Below are positions 7,650 to 19,590 of a DNA stretch of 64,000 nt, piece by piece. The translations under genes and the position numbers were made by a program. The stretch is from assembly GCF_020080835.1 (NCBI RefSeq), contig NC_058159.1:21734474-21798473 (forward strand), in the 5' to 3' direction. How positions within the stretch are numbered: the first letter of the stretch is position 1; each line of letters begins with the position of its first letter. The notes below the pieces were generated by a model. That model was not told the origin of the DNA, did no database searches, and saw only the letters and a list, made by a program, of their open reading frames with translations. This DNA comes from Cotesia glomerata (taxonomy: Eukaryota; Arthropoda; Insecta; Hymenoptera; Braconidae).

Positions 7650-10600
7650 TTCTCGAATCTTTGGACGTATTCACAGATTTCTTTTATAGGTTCACCTCGT
7701 AGAGTCTGCATTAGAAGCCAGTCGAAGTCTGCCTATACTCTTCCGCCACTCCACCTCTCTACGAATTCTACTAACTTCTCGTTCGCTGCAGCTTTTAGGC
7801 TTCTGCACCTGAAGATATGCTCCAGGATTTCATCTTCGTTCGGGCACAATCTGCACTGCCAGTCTTTGAAGCCTTTTTACCTGCTCTCACTGTATTTCCG
7901 CACCTGATTCTGCACCACACCTCCTTTATCCAGCCTGGTATTCTACTGTCTGCCCAGTATGGCTCGGTACCAATGGTAGTTTTATAAACTTGTACCTGTG
8001 ATTAAAAGTCGACTCCATGATTTTTCTGTCATCTTCCAGTCTCGTTTCCCTCATCAGAGAGTTTAAGCCTGCAATCAGTCTCTGCTCAATCGTCACTGCC
8101 TCCTTCTTGTCCCATATCTTTTGTATGGCATCGCTGCACTTCATTTCATCTAATGCCTTGACAAATCCTGCCCCCCATTTTGCCGGCTTACCATTCAGGA
8201 TGCCTCTGCAAGTCTCGCTCAGGCAAACTTTCGGCCACCTTCCATCTTCCATTCCCAGGATGTCCATGATGTATTTGCTCGCTCTTCTTCGGTATGAAAC
8301 TTTCCAGCTTTCAGCGCCACTTTCTGTCCTCTAGATATACTCAGGCGTGTTCTTCGCCAAGCCTAAGGCCGCCGTGCAATAACGTCCGTACACTGCCTCC
8401 ATTTCCTTATTATCCTCCCAACCCCAAAGCTCCACTCCAAACAGTGCGCCCGCTCTGACTAGAGAGTTATATAAGTACATCCTGTCTCTGAATGTGCTTC
8501 TAGCTGTTTTTTGAATCAGGCCCCAGGTCGCATTTATTGCCACCCTGGCCTTCCCTGCCATTTCTCTCATGTGTTTTTTCCAGCTATTTCTACTGGTGAT
8601 CCAGCAATCCAGATACTTAAATTCTTTAACTTTCTCCAAGGGCTCGCCTCCATACCACCATTCTCTCTCGCTTCTCGTCCGGCTGCCTTTGCTGCATACT
8701 CCCAGCATTTTTGTTTTTTTTTTGTATTAACTTTCAACTTGTTTTCGTGGCATATTTCTCTAGGGTGCAGAGCATTTCTTTCATATTATTTTAATCTGGG
8801 GCTAATATATTATATCATCTGCATATTTGCTCAAAAATACTTTCATACTGCCCATCGTTATCTCCTTCTTACATTCTGCTCTATTAAATTCTAGCGTCAA
8901 TGTCATCTAAAAGATGTTGGGGGACCCAGAGGGCATCCCTGTTCAGCCAACACCTTGCGATGCTGCCCCCTCAAAACTCCCTTTACTCACACTTACTGTA
9001 ATTCTAATTCACCTGTCCCTTCTGTACACTGCTGCATGATGAATCTCAGCATTCTGCCCCTGATTCCTGCTTCCAAGGCTTTTGGAAGAGAGAAGTTTTC
9101 ATATCTACGCTTGTCGATCGTTGTCTGGAAGTCAACGAAGCAGATAAATGCCTTGTTGTTTTTTCATCCAGTTAGCATTTAACATCGACAGCTTTAACCA
9201 CAAAAAGACCTGGTCTCTTACTCCCCTCTTTCTAAATCCTGCCTTGTCATCTCATATTTAAAACGGCCATTTTCCCTCGCTCCAGCCTTCAGCCCTCGCC
9301 GTGACGATGTTTGATATTTTATATCCCGCATTAGATTGGTTCACTGTAATTTTGGGGTCTCCCTATTATCCCCTGCCTTGTAGATGGGCGCTATAAAGCT
9401 CCCCATCCTTTTGGTAACCTTGTCATCACACCAAACCCTTTATTAAGGGCTTCTTGAGTAGTTCCCACTTACCCTTATCTGGGAGCTCTTTGTAAAATTC
9501 CGCCCACCATGCCGTCTTCTCCTGGAGCTTTTGGTTCTTCATTCCTTTCTGGCGGGTCAAGTTTAGTTCATCAAACTTCACTCACTTCCATTATGTCCTT
9601 CCCAGGCGTTCTCTCAATCTCTTTTCCCCTCGATCCGCTCCTTTGCTCCAATGTCTTTATCACAGCTTGTCTCTCGGCTTCCATCTTCTGTTAAGCTGCC
9701 TCCGCTTTTACTCCTTCCTTTGCTGACTCCCAGCACGGATCTGGGGCTTCAATATCCACACCTCCCATGGTGCCTCTAAAGTGTACAGTCCACTGGGAAT
9801 TTGGTTACTTCCCCTGCACAGTTGTTTCTGCTTCTTTTTACCTCTGCCCATTCACTGCCTCCCCACCATTAAGCCATGCTCAGACTTCTGCTAATCCTTC
9901 CTTCCTCTTTCTCCCTTCTCTAGCTAATTCCTTTCTCTTTGCTTTTCCTGCAGGTTTCTCTGTAGGGTTTCCTGGCTCCAACCAGGCGCGACCTTACTCT
10001 CCTCACTTGATCTTTCTTCTAGGTGATTTTTCAGAGCTTTGAACATCTCTTTTCTTTTCTCCCCACACTCCTTTGTTAAACCAGAGCCTGGTCGATTTTG
10101 TTTTTTCTTCTTGACTCCTCTTCCTCCATTTCCTTCAATAACATTCTTGCTGCCGTCTTTGTAGTCTCCCTATCAACTTGCTCCATTTGTCCGAGGTTGC
10201 CTCTTGGACTGCTCGTTCCATTCCTCCTTCGGACCATAGTTCCGTGTACTTCACATCCGCCTTCTCCTGGTTCCATCTAAACCCTGAAACTTTGAATATC
10301 CGCACTCCTCGCTCACCTTTGCTTACTTCTGGCTGGGAAGAGATCATCACTTCCCTAGGCTCCTAAGTTGTCTCCTTCTTGCCTGTTTTGCTGCCCAGAG
10401 TCAGACATTACAGGCAGGTGAATCTGACTCCTGTTCTTGGGATTATTTCCAATTTTTTCACCTCTAAGCCAGCAGCTAGTACTGTTCCTCATTACCAGGT
10501 CCGAATCTACTGTACTTGCTATCTGTCTCACTCTCCCTTCCCAACAAAGTCGTGTGGATGGCCCTCTTCGCAGGTCTCCCCATTTAGTAGTCCCCTGCCA

Positions 10601-11496
10601 TTCAGTTAATACTCGATACCCAGCTTCCTCCCAAATCTTCAAAAAGCTTGCCTTCACTATTCAGCATTTTGTCCTTGGGATTTTCTGGTAGCGGCAATAT
10701 CATTCTCCAGCAGGTCAGTAACTGGGCCTGTTTCCTCGTCTTCGTTCTTGCGTTCATGTCACCTAGAATATAAATATTTTCTTCACCTGTTCCACTTGCC
10801 TCATTAACCTCTCTCTGAAATTAGTTCTCGATAGTTTTAACTCCTTACATTGTTATAAACCGTTATAATCCTGAAGCTTCAATGTTACCTTTTCTCAATT
10901 TTGACCTGAAGCCAAACTGCCACCTCAGATACCTCCTCCTGATCTATCAGCTATATATACTCTTATTTCTATGCCCAGTGTTTGTCCCTCCACTTTCAGC
11001 CTCTAATTCCTCCTCCTTAGCCATTTTGTCTTTGTGTAAAAGCACCACTTTGAAGAACCATGTGTGAAGTTGTCACTTTCTTAGTCTTTTTTCTTGCATC
11101 TTCTTCCTTTCTTTGGTGATCCAAGCGTTTCCTGCAGCACCACCATCTGATCTCCCTCCAACAAAACTCTTTTCTCCCATTTCTCCGCCTTGTTAAGGCC
11201 TGCCACTGTACCAGAGAGAGTAATGGGCTCTTTATGAAATTGCCCTCCCTAGTCCCACCTGGATTTTCTACCCGAAATTGTTGCCCACTGTTTTGGGCTG
11301 CTCCTTCTCTCTTTATCAAGTCTTCTGCTCTCGTTTTCTTGAAAAATATCCTTCCAGGGGTCTCACATACTGGCCTTGTGATCTTCTTACATCCCATCTC
11401 TCCAATTCTCAGCTTCCTGCCACTTCGGCTCTTAACAGCTTCTTCTTGCCAGTGTACTCCCTGCTTTTTGTTGGCTTTAATCTCTCTTTTTCTCAA
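7650..11496 (-). pseudogene. LINE ORF2 (endonuclease, reverse transcriptase, zinc knuckle), broken
   Basis: The first readable part (11496-11017) is strongly basic and rich in R, K and E. Next, minus translation near 10790-10740 gives ENIYILGDMNART, the catalytic Asn-containing motif of APE-type endonucleases. Pre-RT sequence follows at 10350-10076. RT motifs are APIYKAGD, QGCPLGP and KYADDII (catalytic Asp pair). The thumb at 8708-8331 contains FKYLDCWIT and a VRAGALFGVELWGWE motif. The end at about 8267-7790 contains CRLC...H...C. The reading frame shifts repeatedly, so no intact protein can be made. An intact copy would nick DNA and reverse-transcribe its own RNA at the target. Confidence 0.82.
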
Positions 11497-11972
11497 GTCA
11501 TCATTGGATTTTGATTTCCTTGCTTTTCTTCCTTGTCAAATCATCGTCCAACTCCACAGATCCATGCCTCTTAGCTTCCCCTTTCTCCCTCGCCATCAGT
11601 TTTATTTTTTTGTCGCGTGAGCTCAACTTTTACCACATACGACATTCCTCCCCATTCCTATTACTTCTTCTATGTCGATAAATCGACACCTAGTTGAGAC
11701 TTTAGGAGTAATTCAAACTCCTCCTTGTGTTTCAAATTTTTGCGAGTTCCCCTCTTATCACTTACGTTGTTCCTTCTGTCAGCTCTTTTATCGTTCTTTC
11801 TACTCTTCACCTCCGCCCCAGCTGATTCCGTCTGGTTTCGTGATCGTGGTTAGCCTCCGATGAGTGCCAAAATAACTTCTACTCTAGACTTAACTGACTC
11901 CACCGATTCGCTGCTGCTACTACTTGGGTATCCCTTGGCTTCTCTCCACTGTTGCTTCTCTGCACCCCATCT

Positions 11973-13149
11973 TTACTCGGAATCATCCCATGCACTGATT
12001 GGCTGGAAACTGTTTCCTGCGTAGGGCTGGACCCTCACAGAGGGAGAGGATCCAGACTTACTCGGGATCTTTTTATTGGCTTCTTTCTCGTTCTGTTGTT
12101 CCGGACCTCTAAACCTTCGTTTAAAACTTTCTGCCTCAAAATGCTCGTCCGCATCCTCCCAGGGATCCAGTGGGGAAATCTCGCTGCTTTGTGTGGCTTC
12201 ACTGAGCAAACTCTGTTTCTGTGGAACCACTAAATCTTGGGAATTCGTCCTTGTCTTCTTTTCTGCATTAAGTGCCTCTAGGATCTCATGCTTTAGCATC
12301 TCCAACTGGATCGCTAATTTAATCTCCATTTCCCCTGAATCTGACTTCCGACGTACGACAGCATTTTACATGAGCAAGTTTCAACAAACTGATCAAATCC
12401 TTCTTCCTCTTCATATTTATATTCTCTGTTTGCTGGGACCTCTGGAGTCTCGATCTTGAATGGTTTCCTCTCTGTTCGGGGTTCTGCCCAGGGCTGCATT
12501 GGGCACCACTTGGTGTTCTCCGAGATCACAGGTTCCCCACCCCGAGTTGACTGTGTCGTCAAGCCGAACCATCTCTTGCGCTTGCTGGCTTGCCGGGATA
12601 GCTGGGGAGCTATTAACCTGCTAGGGTGATCTCATTATATTGCTCTTGGTCTGAAACACCAGTTTTTCTTGCTCTTTCGGGAAGTTGATGCGAGTCACAC
12701 CTGCATCCGTAGACTTCAGATCTGAAAAACTTTTACTTCTTGTTCTCCCACAGTTGGGGGCAGAATTTCTGAACTCTTCACTGCATTCTGGAACACTGGT
12801 CGTCGTGGATTGTGGCACTAGGTAGTTTAGCATGTTGTTCTCCTATACTGTCTTTTTAACCTGCTGCCTAGTCATCTTATTTTTGCTGCCTAGTGGTCTA
12901 CACCTCCCTGCCTCTTTTCTTCTGTTTGTTTACTTGTTCACTTGTCCTCTCAGGTTCACTGACAGTACCTCGCTGTACCTTCCCCACGGATCTCGGCCCT
13001 TCGAACACTGCCTCCACCGTCTCATTCACTTCTGCAATTGGTGCCTGGGTTGCCAGTTTCCATATTTGCTCCCCTGGCGTCGCCACTAGCGGGACCCAAA
13101 ACATGGCTGACGTCCCTGGCTTTTTGCCGGTTTCTGTCTGCATATTCAC
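11973..13149 (-). pseudogene. LINE ORF1 (gag-like), broken
   Basis: Protein-like stretches lie at 13149-12898, 12833-12621, 12562-12314 and 12329-11973 in changing minus frames, so at least three frameshifts separate them. They are hydrophilic, rich in E, S, T, P and K, as expected of a LINE gag-like protein. No zinc knuckle is clear. The first stretch begins MNMQTETGKKPGTSAMFWVP just downstream of the putative element 5' end, which makes it a reasonable start. Function in an intact element would be RNA binding and RNP formation. Confidence 0.6.
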
Positions 13150-13345
13150 TAGCTTCCCACGAAGAGTGAATCTCTATTAAATAGGGAGATCTATTATTCA
13201 CTTTGAACCTCTTGGACAGCTTGCTCAGTTTGACCTAATCACGTAATTTATCGCCTCTGCTAAACTGCTAATTTCACTAAAACACGGAGGTCTCGTACAC
13301 ACGATGTGCTCACCTCTAGTAGCCTAGATGGCGCCCTTAAAAGTG

Positions 13346-14041
13346 TAAATTTATTAAAGAGAAAAAACTTGTAATGTGTTTAATATAAAATAAATAGATA
13401 TTTTTCAATAAAAATAATTATACAAGTAATTTTGGTCGATTTTATTGTAAGGAAGATTATGTCAGCCCATAAACAACAGTGGAATATCGCGGAGTATGAA
13501 TAAAGATACTTTTGAATTTCTGAGAGCCACACAACGATCGAGGGATTTTTTTCCCTTTAAACTTCGAGTAGAGGTATTACTTGAATTGGAATTACTTTTC
13601 TCATTATGGTGCATCCAAGAGGAAAATCTTTTCCTTATTCCATTCTTACTTTTATAATTTACGCGGTAAAGGACGAAAATGAAGACCGAGAGAAATTAAA
13701 GAACGTTAATCTTTGACAGTTGCTGCAGATTACTGTGTGCTCCTCGGCGACTCCCGACCCTGCCATTACTTTATAAATTTTTATATCTACATTTTTTATT
13801 CATAAACTCATTTACTTTTTTTATTTTTCATATTATGACTTCTTAACTTATAAGTATTCGCAGGATCAATATATACGCGTTCAATGATTTTATAATTTTA
13901 TAATTAGAAAAATATTACCAGCCAATTTTAATTTCTATGAAAGTATATTTTTAATTTCCTTTTAATATTATTAAACCAATTAATGCGATTAATAGAAACC
14001 AAGAGAGTTAAAGTTTTTGAAATATATTTTTATCAATTATT
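13346..14041. other. Unique AT-rich non-coding sequence
   Basis: No ORF, repeat ends or exon signals recognised between the LINE 5' end and the foldback nest. Confidence 0.4.
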
Positions 14042-14276
14042 ACACGGAAAGAAAATTATGGGAACTATTCCTATACTATTATAGAAACTATTCCTATATC
14101 ATTATGGGAACTAATCCCATAATATTATGGGAACTATTCCTATAAATTATGGGAATGGTTCCCATAATGCTATAGGAATCATTCCTATAGTATTATAGGA
14201 ATGGTTTCCATAATTTATGGGAACCATTCCCATAATAGTATAGGAATGGTTCCCACAACATATAGGTTTAAATCCT

Positions 14277-15306
14277 ACATGGAAAAAAAAAAAAATTGGG
14301 GCTACCGCATGAAACATTACTGTGGAAGATACATTACTTTTTATATGACAGAAACATGATTTTCATGTGGCAGGTAATAATAGTTAAAACAACAATAATG
14401 ATTAACCCTTCGTCACTCGCGCCATGAGCAGATCGCCGCCTAACAACTACTCAGCCTATAGAGATTCACTATAGTGCGAGCGAGAAACTAAAAAAGACGC
14501 GATTGACGAAGGGTTAAATAATAATCATAATAATAATTTATATTATTAAGAGAATAAGAACAATTTTTGTCTCCTGGATAGTCACATGATAAAATCGGAT
14601 TTTTTAGTGAAATTTAGTGTTATTGGGTAAAAGGACTTGACATGAATTTGTGCCTTTTCAAGGTTTCATATCATTCTCGTCGATAGTCAATTTATGATGA
14701 TAGTCAATTTATAATAAATATTGTTGCATTCGAAAATGCTCTATCTCTAAGCATATAATTGAGAATGACCCAGATCTCTAAACTATTGACATTTTTAAAG
14801 ATATAAGCTCATATTGATGTTACACTCATCGAGACCTTTCATTTGAGTACTACATCAATTTTTCATATATTTTATATATTTATATATATTATATATATAT
14901 GTATATATGAAAAATATATCAAAATGCATGTGGGTATTCAAAAAGAAAGCTCTTGAGTGTAACATCGGGATGAGCTTATATCTTCAAAAAATGTCAATAG
15001 TTTACCAGATACAAGGTCATTTCTTCATTATGTATCTAGACACAGAGCATTTTCGAATTCAGCCTAAATTTTATTATAATAAATTGACTATTGGTGAGAA
15101 TAATATGAAACCTTGAAAAGGCACAACTCCAAGCAAAAACCCATTTTATCACATAAATACACTGGCCACAAAATTTTCCTTATTCTCTTAATAATATGGA
15201 TTATTGTTATTATGATTATTATTATTATTTAATTATTATTGTTTTTTAACTATTATTGCCTACAACATGAAAATCATGTGGCTGCCCCAATTTTTTTTTC
15301 CGTGTA
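14277..15306. mobile_element. Nested 1-kb foldback element, arms about 500 bp
   Basis: Ends CATGGAAAAAAAAAAAAATT and AATTTTTTTTTCCGTG, then GGGGC...GCCCC, with ATGATTTTCATGTGG and ACATGAAAATCATGTGG motifs. Inverted arms run to a centre near 14880 in an AT-rich palindrome. Examples: TTTTCAAGGTTTCATAT near 14655 against ATATGAAACCTTGAAAA near 15100, and GATATAAGCTCAT near 14800 against ATGAGCTTATATC near 14975. The left arm holds an extra TTAA-flanked insertion at 14406-14513, so insertion order can be read. Confidence 0.7.
14406..14513. mobile_element. 108-bp piggyBac-like MITE in TTAA
   Basis: Flanked by TTAA at 14402-14405 and 14514-14517. Ends CCCTTCGTCACTCGCGCC and GACGCGATTGACGAAGGG are inverted over 18 bp with two mismatches. 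TTAA duplications and CCC-starting ends are typical of the piggyBac superfamily. It encodes no protein. The assignment rests on TSD and ends only. Confidence 0.65.
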
Positions 15307-15778
15307 TATATTATAGGAATCATTTCGAACTCACTCCGCACGAAAATTTTATCTTTATTTTATTTTGATAATGATTCCCATAATGGTATAGGAATTATTC
15401 CTATAATATTCTAGGAATCCTTCCTATACCATTATGGGAATAGTTCCCATAATGATATAGGAACCATTACTATATCATTATGGGAATAGTTCCTATAATA
15501 TTATGGGAATGGTTCCTATAATTGTATAGGAATCATTCCTATAATTATAGTAACCATTCCTATACCATTATGGGAACAGTTCCTATAATTGCCTGGGAAC
15601 TGTTCCCATAAAATTATGGGAACAGTTCCCATATTTTTCTTTCCGTGTAGTAATAATTTATTACACATTAAAATTTAATTTTTATGACATTATGATTATA
15701 CATAACATCGAAATTTTAATTTTGCATAGTCGATGATTGTTTTTAACTAATAAAAAAGTAAATAGTAAGAATATATAG

Positions 15779-15900
15779 GGCCAGTAAAGAAAAGTCTCAG
15801 ATCACATGTAGTTGTTGGTCGAGGCGAAGCCGAGGTTGACAAACATGTGATCTGAGACTTTTCTCATTTTACTGGCCTAGGTGTGTAATATACTATTAAA
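15779..15900. mobile_element. Hairpin element GGCCAGTAAA...TTTACTGGCC
   Basis: Arms 15779-15809 and 15843-15877 are almost perfectly inverted (core AAGTCTCAGATCACATGT and its complement). The loop holds TCGAGGCGAAGCCGAGG, the same GC-rich hairpin as in the AATAGTATA elements. It is followed by GTGTGTAATATACTATT. A decayed relative lies at 25245-25390 (ATGTGATCTGAGACATTTCT, then GTAATATACTATT). Confidence 0.65.
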
Positions 15901-16612
15901 GTTTTTACTTTTTTCCTGTCAAGCAAAGCGTTAGTAATAATCTCAATGCCATCGAACGATAAATCATTAATCAAGAATATTTATAAATAGTTGTCAATCT
16001 AATAAATTAAGTTATATAATTGCAATCCTCTTAACCCATATTTTTAATATTTCAGTATAATAACTTGCAATTTTAATAGCACATGAAAAAAGAATGATTC
16101 TCCGTTGAAGAACAAAGTCCAATATTCGGGAATGAACTTAATCAAGAATTCATCACTTGTAATGGATGTTTAAAAATAAATTTTAATACCATTAATAATG
16201 TAGGTTGCCACTTAGTATTCGATTAAAAAACTTGTGCTTCTTCTGTCGAAGAAGAATTACTGATTACACAATTACTTAAAGAAATGATTTTGTTGGAATA
16301 ACAAAAGATAGAACAAAAAACATATATAATAGTAAATGAGTTTACGTATAATAAAAGATTGATCAGTTTTCCTTAACAAAGCAAGAATAGTTATGATAAC
16401 ATATAAGTTTGTGAAGTAACAAAATTTATCTGTTGTCTTAAGAAAAATTTTCATCTTATTGTTATCGTAATCATTTTAATTTATTCTCGCATAAAAATAG
16501 ATTTGGTGATTTAACAAAATTGATTAGTTGTGGTAGCAAACAACTTAAATTATAGCAAGAAATTTTTTTGTTATCATACAAATTGATTATCAAAGGGTCT
16601 CGTCCAAATTTT
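15901..16612. other. AT-rich non-coding sequence
   Basis: No supported gene or repeat boundary. The 60-codon minus ORF at 16272-16454 is AT-driven and unlike a known protein. Confidence 0.4.
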
Positions 16613-16754
16613 TAACTTCCCGCTAAGAAAATCGAAGATTTTCAAAAATCGGGAAGTTATTGTTTTCACCCCGTTTTGCAAAAATCGAGTTTCCATCAGA
16701 TCTCGACGTTTGAAGGTCACAGGAAGCTTCCCTGACTATCTCCGCGAGGTTGTC

Positions 16755-16756
<2 letters not shown>

Positions 16757-16838
<82 letters not shown>
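16757..16838. repeat. (TG)n microsatellite
   Basis: Near-pure TG tract of about 82 bp inside family M. Confidence 0.98.
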
Positions 16839-16839
<1 letters not shown>

Positions 16840-17144
16840 CTATGTGACTCGCTTATAACTTTTGAACGAGTGAACCGATCGGAACGTACTAAACGGCGTT
16901 CTAAAGAGTTCCCTCAAACTTAGATTTCCTGAGAATTTGAAACGATTCGGATCGATAGATTTTGAGAAATTTTGAAAAATCTCAAAAAAATAAGAAAAAA
17001 ATCATTTTTGAAAGTGGTTTTTTTGGAATATCTTTTAAACGGCTCTATCGATCAACTCCAAAACTTAATCCGCCTTTAAGCTTGAAAAACCACGCCGATC
17101 GTCGCTAATCCGGTCAAAATCGGTTGATTCGTTCGAGAGATATC

Positions 17145-17589
17145 TGAGCAAGGCCTCGTGACGTTGTCAAAATAATTTGGCAACGCAGGTAAGGTCAAAG
17201 ATTCGGGGACTAGACTAGACAGAAGAACGAACGAGACTCTTGTAAGGGGGGATAAGTGTTATGGCTCAAACAGGTCTTACGGCTGCACCTCCCCGCATGG
17301 GCCCCGCTGGTAGCTGATCGGGTTGTCATTATATTACCGATCAGGCTAACACAGTCGTTGAATGGGTTGATACAGTTAACTAAGTACGAGGACAGATTGA
17401 CATTAAATTCAACTCAATTCACATCTGTCCTATGATAGCGTAAATGCTTGAGGACAGGGTTTTTCCTTGCCGGCAAACTTGGCTGTGTATTTCCTATGTG
17501 AGGGTAGGATAGATATACGTGCGTGTATAGCTCTTTTGAGCCCAGGAAACGGCCTCTTCGGAGGTAGGCGAAAGCCTCGCCATATATTC
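17145..17589. mobile_element. 445-bp SINE-like insertion with 16-bp TSD
   Basis: Flanked by perfect duplications TCGTTCGAGAGATATC at 17129-17144 and 17590-17605, and inserted in the body of a family M repeat. A 16-bp TSD is typical of LINE-machinery (target-primed) retroposition. The insert is richer in G+C than its surroundings, starts TGAGCAAGGCCTCG and ends AGCCTCGCCATATATTC. No protein and no clean Pol III boxes or poly(A) were found, so orientation and family stay open. Confidence 0.65.
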
Positions 17590-18293
17590 TCGTTCGAGAG
17601 ATATCGTGAACGAAAGAAAACCGAAAAAAGTGTTTTTTTGACATAACTTCGTCATTTCTTCTCGAATCGTTTTTAATGACATAGAATAATTTCAGAGCTT
17701 AAAAACCCGCGTCGATCGCCGCCAAAAACGTGAAAATCGGTTGATTGGTTCGAGAGATGTCCTCGATAAAATATTTGGAATCAAGTGTTTTTTTAACATA
17801 ACTCCGACATTTTTTGGAATAACTTTTAAACGGCTGCACTGATCGATTTAAAAAACTAATCAGCTATTAGCATGAAAAAATTACGTCGATCGCCGTCAGG
17901 CCGGTCAAAATTGGTTAATTCGTTCAAGAAATATCATGAACGAAAGAAAACCAAAATAGTGTTTTTTTGGAATTACTTCAAATTTCCTAGTTTTATCAAT
18001 TCTCACTTGAAGATTCTTCATGAAACTAAAAAAATTGCGTCAAATACTGTTAACCGCGTGAAAATCGGTTGATTCATTTGAAAGTTAGTGCGGTTTCAAA
18101 ATTTAAAAAATATTGTTCTATAATACTTCTACACGGAAAAAAAAATTTCGTTCTGGTAACCTAACTGTAGAGTTACCACAACTATACACAGTTTACTATT
18201 CGTTGTAGAGTTACAGTAACATAATGTTATTTAGCTCTGATAACTCAATGTTGTTGAGTTCTCAGAGCTCTACGGGATTGTTCTCAGAGCCAA

Positions 18294-18919
18294 ACGGATG
18301 GCCTGGATGGCTCACCGTCAACTTACGAAAAAGTGGCGCTCCTTTCGCCCACAAGTTAACTAGTGCACGAGTCCACTAGTGCACTTGTGCACTTGTGGAG
18401 GCGACGCGACAGTATTAGAAACGAGCTTTTCGAAGGTTTCGCCATTTTGACATGCGCAAATTAAACAATAACGTCTTATTTTGTTATTGTTTACGTTACG
18501 CTACAACAATGTAGACATTAATATTGGAAATTTAAATTTATTTTGATTAATTAATTGCTATTGCTGTAAAATCGCTCCACAAGTGCACGAGTCCACTAGT
18601 GCACTTGTGAACTTGTGGAGGCGATGCGACAGTATTTGAAGAGCGATTTTACAGCAATAGCAATTGATAAATTAAAATAAATTTAAGTTTCCAATATTAA
18701 TGTCTATACTGTTGTAGCGTAACGTAAACAATAACAAAATAACACGTTATTTTTGAATTTGCGCATGCCAAAATGGCGATACCTTCGAAAAGCGCGTTTC
18801 TATTACTGTCGCGTCGCCTCCACACACAAGTGCACAAGTGGACTCGTGCACTAGTTAACTTGTGGGCGAAAGGAGCGCCACTTTTTCGTAAGTTGACGGT
18901 GAGCCAACCAGGCTTCCGT
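18294..18919. mobile_element. 620-bp near-perfect inverted repeat element
   Basis: Two arms of about 300 bp mirror each other around 18607, from GGCTCACCGTCAACTTACG near 18309 to CGTAAGTTGACGGTGAGCC ending at 18905. The arms contain CACTTGTGCACTTGTGGAGG blocks, GTTTACGTTACGCTACAACA and GCCATTTTG. Outside, ACGGATGGCCTGG and CCAGGCTTCCGT are also partly inverted. No protein. A diverged half-copy with GGTTGGCTCACGG, AAGTGGCGCC and CACATGTGCAC motifs is at about 57342-57460. Minus ORF 18697-18933 merely reads through one arm. Confidence 0.75.
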
Positions 18920-19590
18920 ACGAGAGCGCCCAAATGGGCGCCTTAATGGGCGTTCCGTTGTCGGCTATAGTTGGGAGCGCCCTACGTTGCGCAGTAGTGG
19001 AGTGCGCTGACATGTTTCATAACCTTCTAAAATGACAAACAGAATTATTTTGTTACTCATCCATATTATTAAAAATATATGAGGACAATTAAGTTTCCAG
19101 TTTATTTATTTAAGGAAATAGGTTTTTTTTTGTGAAATTTAATTTCGTTAGAACAGTTTTGTATTTATGGTTTTTCAAGGTTCATTTGCAGTGACTGTTA
19201 ATTTAATTTATTAGTTGAATATATTGTGATAAGTAATAAGGTATTGGAATACATTAAAAAGACCCGATTTAACACAAGATGAAATTTGTTTTCGTTTATT
19301 TATCTTTTCTTGTACATATTCGGTAGTGATTTTATGTCCAATATTTATTGATATAATTAAAAAAATAAAATAATTTTATGACGATCATATTTTTATTTTA
19401 CAAATAATTTTTATTTGTAATATAAGTTCTATTATTATTTTATTTCTATTATAATACTATTCCTATTTGTCATATACAATTATTGTTGGCAATATAAATT
19501 CGTTCTGCCGCATTTATTTATTAAATTATCAATGCTAAATCGTAAAAAAAATTACTAAGCAGACTGCCAAAAATTTGTTATAGTCTTAGA
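18920..19590. other. AT-rich spacer inside the nested cluster
   Basis: Starts with GGGCGC/GCGCCC words, then plain AT-rich DNA. No gene seen. It may be part of a further insertion whose ends I could not define. Confidence 0.35.

Larger units (their letters stand above)
7360..13345 (-). mobile_element. APE-type non-LTR retrotransposon (LINE), nearly full length, degenerate
   Basis: Runs from a 5' end near 13345 (GGGCGCCATCTAGGCTACT on the minus strand) to a 3' tail of TAA/AAATAA repeats at the assembly gap (TGTAACAAATAAAATAAATA read on minus). In order it has a gag-like region (about 13150-11970), a basic pre-endonuclease region (about 11500-11010), an APE endonuclease with GDMNART (10744-10763), an RT with GSFIAPIYK.GD (about 9350-9400), QGCPL.P (about 8920-8946) and YADD (about 8811-8832), an RT thumb (8331-8708) and a C-terminal CX2CX8HX3C knuckle (about 7800-7860). 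Many frameshifts and stops make it inactive. The plus-strand ORFs listed in this area are antisense shadows. The clade is not fixed; R1/I-group-like is possible. Confidence 0.88.
14042..15647. mobile_element. 1.6-kb CACGG foldback element made of ATTATGGGAAC palindromes
   Basis: Starts TACACGGAAAGAAAATTATG and ends with its inverse, TTTCTTTCCGTGTA, with TA flanks. Both arms are arrays of short self-complementary words such as ATTATGGGAA, TTCCTATA and CCATAAT. The middle is interrupted by another CACGG-family element (about 14277-15306). CACGG ends and TA flanks place it with the MITEs at 272-485 and elsewhere. Confidence 0.75.

Noticed and set aside
8017..12459. Many plus-strand ORFs of 60-128 codons between 7.6 and 13.2 kb
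   Set aside because: They are antisense to the minus-strand LINE, whose motifs (GDMNART, QGCPL, YADD, CX2CX8HX3C) fix the real strand.
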